NCBI GenBank assembly: GCA_049487715.1
Contig: CP150549.1
Span: 1,054,001 to 1,118,000 of the forward strand
Origin: Pycnococcus provasolii
Lineage: Eukaryota; Chlorophyta; Pseudoscourfieldiophyceae; Pseudoscourfieldiales
Reading direction: 5' to 3'
Length of the DNA stretch: 64,000 nucleotides
Shown here: positions 17,376 through 26,998 of the stretch, piece after piece
How positions within the stretch are numbered: the first letter of the stretch is position 1
How the letters are laid out: each line of letters opens with the position of its first letter
Position numbers and translations under genes: made by a program
The notes under the pieces: generated by a model
Told to the model about the DNA's origin: nothing
What the model saw: only the letters and a program-made list of their open reading frames with translations
Databases searched by the model: none

Positions 17376-18428
17376 ATGTCCTCTTCCTCTCCGATGTACT
17401 GGTCCGCGTGGTTCTCCCCGTCCGCGTACGGCAGCCTTCCCGGTTCCATCACCTTCAAGGCTGGTTCCTCCTCTCCTGGTGGTTGTGGACCCAAGGGTAT
17501 TCTTACCGGTAGGGTCAGGGCCCGGGGGGAGGATCTTCTTGTGGAGTCCCCTGGTGGTGGTGATGGTGGTGGAGTTGGTTTGGGTGGTTTGGGATGTCAG
17601 CGCTCGTCGTTCGTCTCGCGTCTCCCCGCGGAACGTGCGCTCCTGGAAATGAAACTCAAGAAGGTGATGATGATGTCTCCGATACCTGAGCAACACAAAA
17701 AAGAGAGGGAGATGAGTTCTCAGCCAACCTTCACGCAGCAAATCAACACCACGAGCGCATTCGCGTGGACGGAACATGCCAACCAAGTCACGAGCGCGAA
17801 CAAGGAGGGCGTCTCCGTGCTCTTCTCGGGGAAGGTCGCCAACTGGGGTGAAGTGCACCCAACGCTCGAGGAGGCGCACGACGCCTTTGTCATGGGCATG
17901 CCAGACTTGTCCGCAGCGGAGTGCCTGCTAGCCGCATACATGAACATGGGAATCGCGGACATGGGATCCGAGCACACCGACGACGCGCTCGCGGAAGCTC
18001 TCAGGTGCATCGCAAGCCTCGAAGGCAACTTCGCTTTCACGCTGCACGACCGCCGAAACCGACGCGTCATCGCGGCGAGGGATGCCAACGGAGGGGAGGA
18101 ACTGTGGTGGGGCTGCGAACCGGAAAGCAACCTTCTCGTATTCAGCACGTGCGCCGACCACGTGGAGGATTGCCACCCTACCGCCGTACCGTTCCCCGCC
18201 GGATGCCTGTACCTCGCCGAAACACGTGCGGCGCATCACTCCGAACCTGGCGAGCTTGCATGGGTGACGGCGGAGAGCTCGGAAAACACTGTGGGAGACG
18301 TGCACGCGTTTGTCGGCAAGAACCGAAAGATGAGGCAGGTGCTTCGTGTCAACAGCCGTGGACAACTCTGCGGTGCCGTCCTCCGCATCGCCTCAGTTCC
18401 GAGCTTCAGCGACATCAGCACCATCTGA
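17376..18428 (+). CDS. DUF3700 / aluminium-induced, glutamine-amidotransferase-like protein
   Basis: 350 residues from ATG 17376. The C-terminal ~230 residues match the plant DUF3700 (Wali7, TSJT1, aluminium-induced) family: VLFSGKVANWGEVH, ECLLAAYMNMG, SLEGNFAFTLHD, RVIAARDANGGEELWWG and FPAGCLYLAE. The fold is that of class-II glutamine amidotransferases (Ntn hydrolases). The N-terminal nucleophile Cys2 needed for that chemistry is absent, as the protein starts with a Ser/Pro/Gly-rich extension. In plants these genes respond to stress, sugar and auxin; biochemical function is unclear. Later Met codons (MKLKK near 17650, MSSQPTF near 17712) are possible starts. Confidence 0.82.
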   Translation: MSSSSPMYWSAWFSPSAYGSLPGSITFKAGSSSPGGCGPKGILTGRVRARGEDLLVESPGGGDGGGVGLGGLGCQRSSFVSRLPAERALLEMKLKKVMMMSPIPEQHKKEREMSSQPTFTQQINTTSAFAWTEHANQVTSANKEGVSVLFSGKVANWGEVHPTLEEAHDAFVMGMPDLSAAECLLAAYMNMGIADMGSEHTDDALAEALRCIASLEGNFAFTLHDRRNRRVIAARDANGGEELWWGCEPESNLLVFSTCADHVEDCHPTAVPFPAGCLYLAETRAAHHSEPGELAWVTAESSENTVGDVHAFVGKNRKMRQVLRVNSRGQLCGAVLRIASVPSFSDISTI

Positions 18429-18661
18429 AGTGAAAAAGCAACAGGCTACTTTTTTACCTTTTTCTTTTCGGGCGTATGATGTTGGAACGAAACGTACGGT
18501 GGTACCCTACGATGTGAAGTTGAAAAACGAAAGAAAGAAAGAAAGGAGGGTGGGATTGTGTGGAAATTTTTTGTAAATGTGTGAAATAAGAATAAGGATT
18601 TTGTATAAGAAGTATACAAACACAAACTATCGTAATAAGTTTCTATAAGCTAAAATCTACT

Positions 18662-20695
18662 CTAGCAGGCATGCGCAATGCCAAGGAGGCTACGTACTTT
18701 TGTAGACGCCACCTCCATTCTCTCCTCTTCTTCGTGTCGCTTCTTCTCAGCTTTGCGAAATGCAGCATGGATGGTTTGACGTGCCGCCGCGTCCACGATG
18801 AATTGTGCGTGACTGTGTCCTTTCAAGATCGTAACCTCCACGCACGTTTCTGGCGCCTCAGCCTTCAGGTGTGCAGCCACCGCCTTGGACGGCACAATGC
18901 TGTCATCCTCGCTCAGCACCACAGCGAAAGGAACGCCTTCCAGTGCGCTCACGGGGAGGCAGTTGTGACGGCCAAAAAAGTGGCGGTGGAGCGTGATTGC
19001 GACGTGCAACTCCTCCGCCACGAAGTACTTGACGAGGCAGTCGAGCAGCGTTTGCGGCGTGCGATACGAAAAACCGTAGGCAACATCCGCTTTGCCCAAG
19101 AGAAAGCAGATGGGATCGCAGAACGTTGCAGCCGCGACGACGCTACTCATCTTCACGAGCCACGCGAGCACGCTCGACCCGTAGCTGTGTCCGACGAAAT
19201 GTGCCTTTTCCCACCCATACGACGCGAGTGCGTCTGCGATGATACGCACCGTTTCCTCCGCGGATGGCGGCGACGTTGGCGCGACGCGAAGGCTGATGCT
19301 GTGAAATTCGAAGAGAAACACCTCTCTGCCAGGTTCGTCCGCCAGCCACAGGTCCACCAAGCCTAGGTAGGGCACGATGCCCACGCCCATTCCATGAAGC
19401 AGGCAGACTGGTATTTGCTTGGCACCCTCCCGTTCCGGTCGTGCCGCTCTCCTCCAGTACGTCACCTTGCCACCTCCGTGGTGGATGAAGCCTCGCGTCC
19501 ACAGTGCGGCTGTTTCAGCCACCTTGATTCCGAGGTGCGTGACGGCGTAGCTGATGAGCGGGCGATGCGAGCATCGCACGGGGTCCATCGTCAGTCGGAT
19601 CGGGCGTATGCGTCCGTACCGCGCGTCGCTCCCGCTTCTGCACCTTCTTGGCGAAAGGCTGTCTTTCGGAAGAAGCGCTTCGAGCGGCTTGAGGAGCGCA
19701 TCTCGTTCGTGCCTTTCCATTTCGTGCGGTTCCTTGTGCGTCGTGGCGTAGCATATCCACGCCTCGACGTCGTCGCGCGTCATCTCCGACGCCGCTGCGG
19801 GGAGCAGTCCTCCGTGCTCTTTGTAGTCTCTGACGAACCACAGAGCGAGCTCCTCGGCGACGGTTGAGTTTGTCGCGGCGGCGGCGGCGCGCAGCTGCTC
19901 CGCAAGCTGTTGCGCGAGTTCGAATTCCTCCCCGGGTGGCGGTCTTGCCAAGGCTAAGTCGGTTGGTTTTTTGATGAGTTGATGTGCACGCACGGCGTGC
20001 CACACGGCGAACGCGACTTCCGCGGCGCACCAGACGTCGACGAGAGCGGACAGTGCGGCTTTTCTTTGTTTGAGTAGTATCGTCTTGAGGATGTGTTTTT
20101 TCGCCGTGGCTGGTTTGGTCGTGGCAAGTCTCACTGCGAGGTGGAGAGCCGCCGCGGGCGTTACTGCTCGTGTGACCCCTTCCGTGAGCGTGCGTGCGAG
20201 CGCACCCGCCCACGACGCGTGCCACGGCAGTGACGTAATCCAGCACAGAGGAGCAGGGGATGATGATGATGTTGTTTCATCTGAGGCCGAGGGCGGGTGG
20301 AGTGGTTGCTGTGTCGTTGTTGTTGTTGTCTCATCCTGAGCGTCAAGTGAATATGCTTTTGGAGATGAATCAGAAGGTTCACACAAGACGTCGAGTGACG
20401 ACGAAGTGAGAGGAACGAGCTCAATCTGATCCAAACGCGAATGATCCAACAAAGGAGAACGAGAAGCAGAAGCAGAAGGAGACGAGAATGAAGAAGGGTG
20501 ACATGAAGCAGATGCAGATGCAGATGCAGGGGACGCCTCCCTACAAGCAGGAGCAAGGTAAGAAGACTCCATAGAGCGAGAGCGAGAGCCACAGGGAGAG
20601 GGAGAGAATGAGGGACTGCTGGAAGAATCCTCAGGCTCCTCCTGAGCAGGCTCCACGGATTCCAAGGCAGAGCTTGGAGCGTTTTCGGAGGGCAT
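18662..20695 (-). CDS. Alpha/beta hydrolase with long N-terminal region
   Basis: 677 residues from ATG 20695; the upstream extension has no ATG. The C-terminal third is an alpha/beta hydrolase: oxyanion region LLHGMGVG, nucleophile elbow GHSYGSS with Ser504, acid Asp598 in SEDDSIVPS and His629 in GHSHAQFI, so the triad is complete. The N-terminal 150 residues are Ser/Pro/Glu low complexity. A middle helical region contains TTHKEPHEMERHERDALLK. This resembles large fungal/algal alpha/beta hydrolases of unknown substrate (lipase or esterase are plausible). A hydrophobic segment PVCLLHGMGVGIVPYLG is part of the fold, not a signal. It converges with the DUF3700 gene. Confidence 0.85.
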   Translation of the reverse strand: MPSENAPSSALESVEPAQEEPEDSSSSPSFSPSPCGSRSRSMESSYLAPACREASPASASASASCHPSSFSSPSASASRSPLLDHSRLDQIELVPLTSSSLDVLCEPSDSSPKAYSLDAQDETTTTTTQQPLHPPSASDETTSSSSPAPLCWITSLPWHASWAGALARTLTEGVTRAVTPAAALHLAVRLATTKPATAKKHILKTILLKQRKAALSALVDVWCAAEVAFAVWHAVRAHQLIKKPTDLALARPPPGEEFELAQQLAEQLRAAAAATNSTVAEELALWFVRDYKEHGGLLPAAASEMTRDDVEAWICYATTHKEPHEMERHERDALLKPLEALLPKDSLSPRRCRSGSDARYGRIRPIRLTMDPVRCSHRPLISYAVTHLGIKVAETAALWTRGFIHHGGGKVTYWRRAARPEREGAKQIPVCLLHGMGVGIVPYLGLVDLWLADEPGREVFLFEFHSISLRVAPTSPPSAEETVRIIADALASYGWEKAHFVGHSYGSSVLAWLVKMSSVVAAATFCDPICFLLGKADVAYGFSYRTPQTLLDCLVKYFVAEELHVAITLHRHFFGRHNCLPVSALEGVPFAVVLSEDDSIVPSKAVAAHLKAEAPETCVEVTILKGHSHAQFIVDAAARQTIHAAFRKAEKKRHEEEERMEVASTKVRSLLGIAHAC

Positions 20696-21820
20696 GACTG
20701 ACACCTGGAAACAAATAAAGGGATGGGATGTCTCGGTTTCACATGTTAAAAAAGGGGGCGGCCGGAGCCAACCGTTGTTTGGTGTGGACCCAAAGTCTGA
20801 TCGTCATCTTTTCCAGAGGCGGGGCGGGGCGCTTTTTCTGCTCTTTCCTCACTTTTTCTTCCCCTGTCATCCTTTGCCCTTTGGTTTCTGTCGGTGGTTT
20901 CTGTGGTTTTCTCCGCTTCCGTTGTGGTGGTGCTCATGTTCCTGCTCTTGCTCTTGCTCTTCGGTCTGTCGGTTTGGTCTTGCTGGTGGTGGGACCTGGT
21001 GGTGGTGGATGGCTTCGTTGGGGTGGCTGTGCTTGTGGTTGGCTGGCGGCCTGACGTGGCGGCGCTTTCTGGCTGGCGGGAGGGGGGGAGACAGACGTTC
21101 CTCTTTCATCCTTCCTCCTTCCTCCTTCATCAGCCTCTTGACTTGCCTCTTGTCGGAGGTCTCTCGTCTCTCGAGAGAGGTTTTGAAGGGCATTTTCGAC
21201 AGAGGAGAGCAGACTTTGTTTTTTTGGATGCCCCGCTCATGGCCACCTTCCTAACCTGAACCTGACAGCCTGACCTTCTCGCTGCCTTCTCGCCTTTGCG
21301 CTGGAGCTGAGGCTGGTGGTAGAATCCATATCCGGTAGTACTAGTGGTAGTGAGTGGTAGGCGCAGAAGCGACGGCGACCATGGAAATGGAATTTGGGCA
21401 TGGCAGATCGAAATCTACCTGAACCCCCGAAGTGAAGGGGAAGTACGGGGAATCGGAAAAATGCGATGGCGCCGCGCCACCGCTGCGTCACTTCCCGTTT
21501 TAGCAAGTACCCCTATTCATTTGCCGACTTTGAAAGAGAAACGCTACGCCTTCTCCGAGAGCGTGCCAGCGCGGCGAGCTGAAGTGTATTTCCCAAAGAA
21601 TATTTTTTTGTATTTTGTTACTTGATATTTCACCAGTTGCCACCCGACGCTTCCGAACGTCGCCGCCGCTAGTTGCCACTGGTTGCCACCCGACGCTTCC
21701 GAACGTCGCCGCCGCTAGTTGCCACATCACATGTAGAACACAAAGAAAGCTTCGTGCATCTCTATATCCCTGTATTTCTCATAAAGCCTTCGTGCATGGT
21801 TGATGCTGACGACGACGTGC
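20696..21820. other. Intergenic region upstream of alpha/beta hydrolase
   Basis: 1.1 kb of T/G-rich sequence (20800-21200) with no convincing coding frame, followed by a 47-bp tandem duplication at 21634-21726. The minus-strand island gene ends at 21821. Confidence 0.45.
21634..21726. repeat. Two-copy tandem repeat, ~47 bp
   Basis: The unit begins GTTGCCACCCGACGCTTCCG, runs through CGCCGCCGCTA and appears twice in a row with near identity; a third GTTGCCAC follows. Confidence 0.85.
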
Positions 21821-24592
21821 TCAGCTCACACCCGCTCCTCCTCCACCCGCGTGGGCTGCCGAATCGCACTGATTGATGAATTCCTGGAAGTGCGTCACAC
21901 CAGAAATCATGTTTCGCGCGTATCCAGCTGTCCATCCATTACTGGAGCAAACATTTTCAGCGATCTCCTGAATATGATCATTGGACATACCACGAATCTC
22001 AGCAAGCCAATCTTCACCAAGCTGTTCGATGACGCGAGACAAGCCGTCTGCATATCTCTCGGATGTGCTAACTTCGAACATCGAGACTAGCCACTCCTTG
22101 TACGGGCCGACGTACAAATGCGAGATTTGCTTGCGCCGCTTTGCCTCTGGCTCATCCACTCCGAAGTGACGCATGGTTTGGTTTCGCTTGCCGACACGTT
22201 TGTGTTCGAGAGCGTGTTTTCGCACCTCAACCGAATCAATGAAATCCTTGAACGTCTTTGGGTTCTCCTCATTATCTGCCAACGCCTCGTTCTCAAACTT
22301 GCGATAGTGCTTCAATTCGTCAAGCTTTTTCGGAATGCAGCATACCCAAATCTTGTAATTGTCTGGCTTGATAAACAGATTGAAGTCGTGACCGGCACGA
22401 AGAAGCCTCTGCGAATCGGCGTCGATCTTGCCGCCTTGCGGGAAATGCACAACGGCGTACATCGGAGTGTACAAGCACCCACGCGCAACAAATGTGCCTG
22501 TCATTGCACGGCGAGTCAGATTCCATCCAATGAAGCATATGCGGTCAAAGTCATCCACATCCAGTCTGGTGCGCATGCAGTCAACCATGTCTTCAAGGCT
22601 GGCACCCTTGCACTCAGGAAGCTCGTACTCTTCTCCGCCAATGTATGCGCGCGGATACCCTACGAAGCAGATGAAAAGCACGCGCGGGAACATCGCAGCA
22701 TAATTTTCCTTGACGAACTGCATCGCATTCTTGGCAACCTTGAATGCTCCGCCATTGTCATTAACATACCTTGTAGTGGACAGGTACAGCAAGCCTTTGA
22801 CCTTCAGCGTCTTCGTTGCGTCGTTGCGGTGGCGGATGGTGGTCCCGTCCGACGGGTTGCTCCCATCTAGCCAGTGCTTAAGCATACGTCCGACCGGTGA
22901 AGTAGGCGTAACGTCGTTCAGCTTGGACTTGCGAGAAAGATCGCATCCCTCAGGCACTTCCATGTCCATGACACCAGCGTATCCTGGACTGTCACGGATA
23001 CGAATCGTGACCATCTCTTCGTGTTTACGAAAAAAACCCACCTTTTTAAGATAGCAAGCAGAAAAGGTAGCAGTGACGAGGACGAGTAAGCACTTTGGCT
23101 GCAAGAGCTCTGCAATGAGCTTTTCGCTCTCAGCAACGTCTTTGAGCCAGGTTTTACGATCTCGACTGTCACCATCATCCTCGTGATCGTAGATTAAGTC
23201 AGAGTTATCGGAATCAGTCGAGTTGCTCGAGTCGTCGGAGTCAGATGGAGGATCGCCATCAAAATGCGAGAATACGTTGAGATCGTGTTGCATTTTTGAT
23301 CGCCCTTTGCCCATTGTCAGCTCGTCGCACTCGTCCAGAATGACAATCGTACGGCGTCCTTGCTGCATATGATCATTGACGAATCCACGTGCTTTTTTGA
23401 TATCAGTCGGAGTAGTGATCGCGAAGATCATGATATGCGCACAACTCGAGTTGGGGTAATCGCGATCCAGGTCCTTGGGTGCGAGTGTGGTCGTGATACC
23501 GCGGAATCCGCTCTGAGCAAGCTTGCCGCGCATATCCTTCACAGGAGCCACCTTGGTGGGAGCCACGCCGATCAGTACCGCCATATTCATACCCAGGGCG
23601 ATTTTTGTGCAGTACTCGATGGCGGGCGTTTTGCCTTGGCGTTCCATGCCTCCAATGCAAATTGGCTGTGGAGGCAGATCAGCAGTGAGCCGGTTCTGAT
23701 TCGTGAAGGCGCTGAACGAGTTGATAATCTTCTGCAAACGTGGAAAACTCACACCGTCCGTGTTGCCAAACGCAGTGACAAAGTTGCGGTACTCCGACAG
23801 ATTAGGAACTTGCCGGAGCTGCTCTTCAGCATCAGCTTTCGCACGAGCTGGCGTGTAAGTCAGATGAGAACTCGATGAAGGTCCAGCAGCTGCCGTGGTT
23901 ACCGGACCACGGCAGATGAGACGAATGGTGCGCGTCGGCTGATGAGACGAAGGCTCGCTATAGTCAGCCACAACGTTGCAGCACAGCTCCAGGCATTCCG
24001 CACGTTTCTGCGCATCATGGTGAATCGTCTTTCGCAACTGTTGCACGCGCTTGTGCATGTTCAAGAAAGGGAACTTCTGGTGAAGTTCTTCGATTTCGTC
24101 AAGTTCTTGTTTCGCAAGCTCGCTGTCGTCGAAATCCTCCTGCGGGGTGGGCGCCCGGCCGGCGCTCGCAAGGCTGCGGCATAAGTCAAGGCACTGTTGG
24201 CGTGCCTCAGCACTTTGGTGTATAGAGCCAAGAAGGCTTCGGACCTTCTCGTCCTTCCAGAGCGCGTGATCCTGGACGAGCTTGTCGATGTCGGTGAGCT
24301 GTTGTTTCTTGTTGACTTCTGCTAACGCAGAGCTCAAGACTGCAATGCTGCCGACGCCCGCAAGTGCAGCACCTGCGGTTGCAAAGTTGGCAGTCGGGCC
24401 GCCAGCGCCCGCTCCGACAGCGGCTGCCGTCGCGAAGTCGAACGTGAGCAAGAAGCATAGCGCAATGATCCAAGCACAAGCGCGCCACGGAAAGCGCGAG
24501 CAAGTCTTCAAGCCAACGGCGCATGCCTGAGCGCCTTGAAAGGGCGCGTTAGTCTTCGCCTTGGCGTTCGGACGTTTCTTGGTAGGTCCCAT
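21821..24592 (-). CDS. SF2 helicase / Z1-like P-loop ATPase with N-terminal membrane segment
   Basis: 923 residues from ATG 24592. The N-terminus is basic, then has hydrophobic stretches at about 38-55 and 60-90. A charged helical region with repeated QQCLDLCRSL / AECLELCCNV motifs follows. The ATPase core has Walker A GGMERQGKT (314-322, Lys321), Walker B LDECDE (Asp420, Glu421), a motif III-like VTATFS, and C-terminal lobe signatures (RICFIGWNLTRRAMTG, then DSQRLLRAGHDF). The order is that of SF2 helicases and of Z1-type ATPases, but spacing and wording are far from known DEAD, RecQ or Snf2 proteins. An Asp/Ser/Asn acidic insert follows Walker B. The C-terminal ~90 residues look like an all-helical DNA-binding (SAM-like) module. 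It shares its upstream sequence with the 25564-26604 gene. Function unknown. Confidence 0.7.
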   Translation of the reverse strand: MGPTKKRPNAKAKTNAPFQGAQACAVGLKTCSRFPWRACAWIIALCFLLTFDFATAAAVGAGAGGPTANFATAGAALAGVGSIAVLSSALAEVNKKQQLTDIDKLVQDHALWKDEKVRSLLGSIHQSAEARQQCLDLCRSLASAGRAPTPQEDFDDSELAKQELDEIEELHQKFPFLNMHKRVQQLRKTIHHDAQKRAECLELCCNVVADYSEPSSHQPTRTIRLICRGPVTTAAAGPSSSSHLTYTPARAKADAEEQLRQVPNLSEYRNFVTAFGNTDGVSFPRLQKIINSFSAFTNQNRLTADLPPQPICIGGMERQGKTPAIEYCTKIALGMNMAVLIGVAPTKVAPVKDMRGKLAQSGFRGITTTLAPKDLDRDYPNSSCAHIMIFAITTPTDIKKARGFVNDHMQQGRRTIVILDECDELTMGKGRSKMQHDLNVFSHFDGDPPSDSDDSSNSTDSDNSDLIYDHEDDGDSRDRKTWLKDVAESEKLIAELLQPKCLLVLVTATFSACYLKKVGFFRKHEEMVTIRIRDSPGYAGVMDMEVPEGCDLSRKSKLNDVTPTSPVGRMLKHWLDGSNPSDGTTIRHRNDATKTLKVKGLLYLSTTRYVNDNGGAFKVAKNAMQFVKENYAAMFPRVLFICFVGYPRAYIGGEEYELPECKGASLEDMVDCMRTRLDVDDFDRICFIGWNLTRRAMTGTFVARGCLYTPMYAVVHFPQGGKIDADSQRLLRAGHDFNLFIKPDNYKIWVCCIPKKLDELKHYRKFENEALADNEENPKTFKDFIDSVEVRKHALEHKRVGKRNQTMRHFGVDEPEAKRRKQISHLYVGPYKEWLVSMFEVSTSERYADGLSRVIEQLGEDWLAEIRGMSNDHIQEIAENVCSSNGWTAGYARNMISGVTHFQEFINQCDSAAHAGGGGAGVS

Positions 24593-25563
24593 GCCGGCCG
24601 GGTCAGATTTGTTGTCAGCAAGGGTGTATCAATGTCGAAGTGAAGAATGATCTCTCGTTGGAGTGGTTTGCGGAGTTGGTTGGCGACGCGTGCGCGCGCG
24701 TTGTCGCTTCGCGTTGCCGCCATGGCGCGCCGAAGCAGACTGGGCCGGGGGCCGAAGGAGCGTTGGGGCGGAGGCGCCCAGGCCGAGGGGGCCGCTTTAG
24801 GTGCCGCGTTTCCCTTCGCGCGCGCAGGTCGGCTCGCCGGCGGAAACCCGGTGTGTTTGCGTCGAGGCTGCACAGCGGCGAATGACCGGAACTCGGCGGT
24901 CCACAACGGCGGCGAAGCACCGGGGGGGGCACAACTTCGGCATCGCATCAACCGAACTTCGGCATTTGCACAAACGTTCCCATGAAGCGAGCTGGGTATG
25001 ATCGGTTATAACTTACAACCTGATGATACTCCCTGCTCTGCAATCTACACCTTGCATCTGGTTCTATCTGGCTGTTGGGCAGGTCGTTTTGACATTTGAA
25101 GCGCACTCGGACCTCTTGACTTCTAAAAAGGGTGGTACATACCCAGGGGTGGAGGTACCACTACCAAACTACAAAGGTCCACTACAACCCTTCCGCACCG
25201 CATGGCCGCACCGTGCGGTTGCTCAAACTTTCCAGCACTCAAGTGCGTCAACCGAACTTCGCCGTAACTGCGAAGCTGCCTGAGAGCACGTCACACGCTG
25301 TGTTGCGGTAGCATCTGTGCTGTATTGCCGCGACTGCAGCGTGTATTCCTGCGCTCAACGGCGCGCACGTCGTATGCTTGATGACGAGGCACAACTGCGT
25401 TATCACTTTGTCTGTTTCCATGAGCCGATTCCACGGATTTACAAATTACTTCCTTCCTCGTAAAGGTTTTATAAGTTCCGTAAATTCCCAGAGATCATTT
25501 CGAGAACCTAACCCTACTCAGCCATCTCGACGCGGCGCCAAGCTTCCTCGCCCAGCGAATCTT
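24593..25563. other. Intergenic region with shared upstream element and unassigned DNA
   Basis: 971 bp. It contains copy 1 of the shared element (24711-24968). The rest, 24970-25563, shows no coding frame; 'tcaaccgaacttcg' at about 25248 is a fragment of the same element. Confidence 0.5.
24711..24968 (-). repeat. Shared upstream element, copy 1
   Basis: 258 bp nearly identical to 26701-26959. It begins 119 bp upstream of the helicase-like start codon. It is GC-rich and ends in CAACTTCGG...ACCGAACTTCGGCATTTG, two CTTCGG-type half sites. Because the other copy sits at the same distance (97 bp) from another start codon, it is probably promoter or 5' UTR sequence. Confidence 0.85.
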
Positions 25564-26604
25564 TCAGGCCCTTAACGTCCACCTCCACTCGTGGATGCTC
25601 GCAGCGCTCAAAGGGCTCGGAAGCGAACCTGGGTCGTACCCGAGCACTCCCGTGAGCTTGGCGCGCATGTCGTCCGTCACCGTCAGCTTCTTGCCGTCTG
25701 GCAACGTCGCGTAGTACTCGCCTTCGGTCCTGAAGAGCTCGGCGGACGGCACGTCAGGAAGCATCGCGCCCACGAGCGCAACCTGCTCGCGCACAAACAC
25801 CAGGATGCGATGTACGACCTCGTGGCCCTCGAGCCCGTAGAGCGCGTGCTCGTTGTACGCGAAGTCCACACCCTTCTTCTTCTTCACCTTGCGTGTCTCC
25901 AGAACGAGGCCCGGAAAGCTTGATTCCAGCCACTTCCTCAGCTCCTCCTCCTTCCTATGGTTCGACTTGCTTAAGCCAACAGCGTTGAGCAAGAGACAAA
26001 CCAGCTGCACTGCGTGGCGCGTCTTCATTACGGGAGTGTAGCACGTGGGCGGCCCCTTTTGCACGTTCGTGGTTTCAATATTCGTGTCGGCAGCGTCGGG
26101 TTTAGCAGGCGAGCAAGTTCGCGCCTTCTTGCGTACGGGCTGAGTGGGGCAGAGTGGGTCGCTTGGCCTCTTCCAGTTTTCGATTTCTGCCGCGTGACCC
26201 CAAGGCCAGCATGATACGGCGATATCGCAACAGGCTAAGCCCGCGCTAGCCTCAAGAGTCCCTTCATCAAGGTTCGTGTCGTGATGCTCCTGGAGCACGT
26301 GCACTTCTAGCGGTTGGAGCACGTTGAGGCTGTCAGCGTCTGACCTGGTGGCTCGTTCGTTGTGCAATTCAAGCTCTTGACTGAAAGTCTCGAGCGAGAC
26401 GAGGGACTCGATGCTTTCAGTATTCAGCAAAGGCGCATCCAAGTATCCGAGCGTCCAAGCGTCGATTTCACCAATAGGTGTACAGTAAAGACTTCGCGTG
26501 ATGTCCACGCCCACTCCGGCGCTTGTTGGGTTAGGCAAGACCGTGAGGTACTCATTCTCTGCGGCCACAACCGCCGCCACCGCTTCGTCGTGATGCATGT
26601 TCAT
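25564..26604 (-). CDS. Unknown island protein with basic nuclear-type signal
   Basis: 346 residues from ATG 26604 (MNMHHDEAVAAV). The frame is open further upstream to 27288 but that part reads through the shared repeat and starts with GTG, so it is not included. The N-terminal half is acidic with Leu-rich stretches. A basic cluster VRKKARTCSPAKP (about residues 161-173) could direct it to the nucleus. The C-terminal half looks folded: KTRHAVQLVCLLLNAVGL, EELRKWLESSFPGLVLETR, KKKKGVDFAYNEHALYGLEG and a final SIHEWRWTL. No family recognised. TATATA at 26614-26624 lies so close to this ATG that either the box is fortuitous or the true start is further inside. Confidence 0.6.
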   Translation of the reverse strand: MNMHHDEAVAAVVAAENEYLTVLPNPTSAGVGVDITRSLYCTPIGEIDAWTLGYLDAPLLNTESIESLVSLETFSQELELHNERATRSDADSLNVLQPLEVHVLQEHHDTNLDEGTLEASAGLACCDIAVSCWPWGHAAEIENWKRPSDPLCPTQPVRKKARTCSPAKPDAADTNIETTNVQKGPPTCYTPVMKTRHAVQLVCLLLNAVGLSKSNHRKEEELRKWLESSFPGLVLETRKVKKKKGVDFAYNEHALYGLEGHEVVHRILVFVREQVALVGAMLPDVPSAELFRTEGEYYATLPDGKKLTVTDDMRAKLTGVLGYDPGSLPSPLSAASIHEWRWTLRA

Positions 26605-26700
26605 AGTGTTGGTGTATATAATATCTGTAGTGAAGAATGACGTCTGGTGTGAGGGAGTTGTCAGGGCACGCAGGCTTGGTGCCGCGCGCGTTGGCGCGTC

Positions 26701-26959
26701 GCGTTGCCGCCATGGCGCGCCGAAGCAGACTGGGCCGGGGGCCGAAGGGGCGTTGGGGGGGGAAGGCGCCCAGGCCGAGGGGGCCGCTTTAGGTGCCGCG
26801 TTTCCCTTCGCGCGCGCAGGTCGGCTCGCCGGCGGAAACCCGGTGTGTTTGCGTCGAGGCTGCACAGCGGCGAATGACCGGAACTCGGCGGCCCACAACG
26901 GCGGCGAAGCACCGGGGGGGAACAACTTCGGCATCGCATCAACCGAACTTCGGCATTTG
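26701..26959 (-). repeat. Shared upstream element, copy 2
   Basis: 259 bp, differing from copy 1 by a handful of substitutions and single-base indels in G runs. The indels change the reading frame, which argues against a conserved protein in either direction. It lies 97 bp upstream of the ATG at 26604. Confidence 0.85.
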
Positions 26960-26985
26960 TGACCTCCGCGAATCCGGCTGAATGT

Positions 26986-26998
26986 GTTAGGGTTAGGG
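26986..26998. repeat. Telomere-like array (TTAGGG)
   Basis: Two TTAGGG units in the divergent gap, about 380 bp from the minus-strand start and 495 bp from the plus-strand start. Confidence 0.75.

Noticed and set aside
24508-24951. Coding frame running through the shared upstream element (minus strand)
   Set aside because: The second copy of the element has indels that shift this frame, and the composition is Pro/Arg/Ala low complexity. It is better explained as non-coding upstream DNA.
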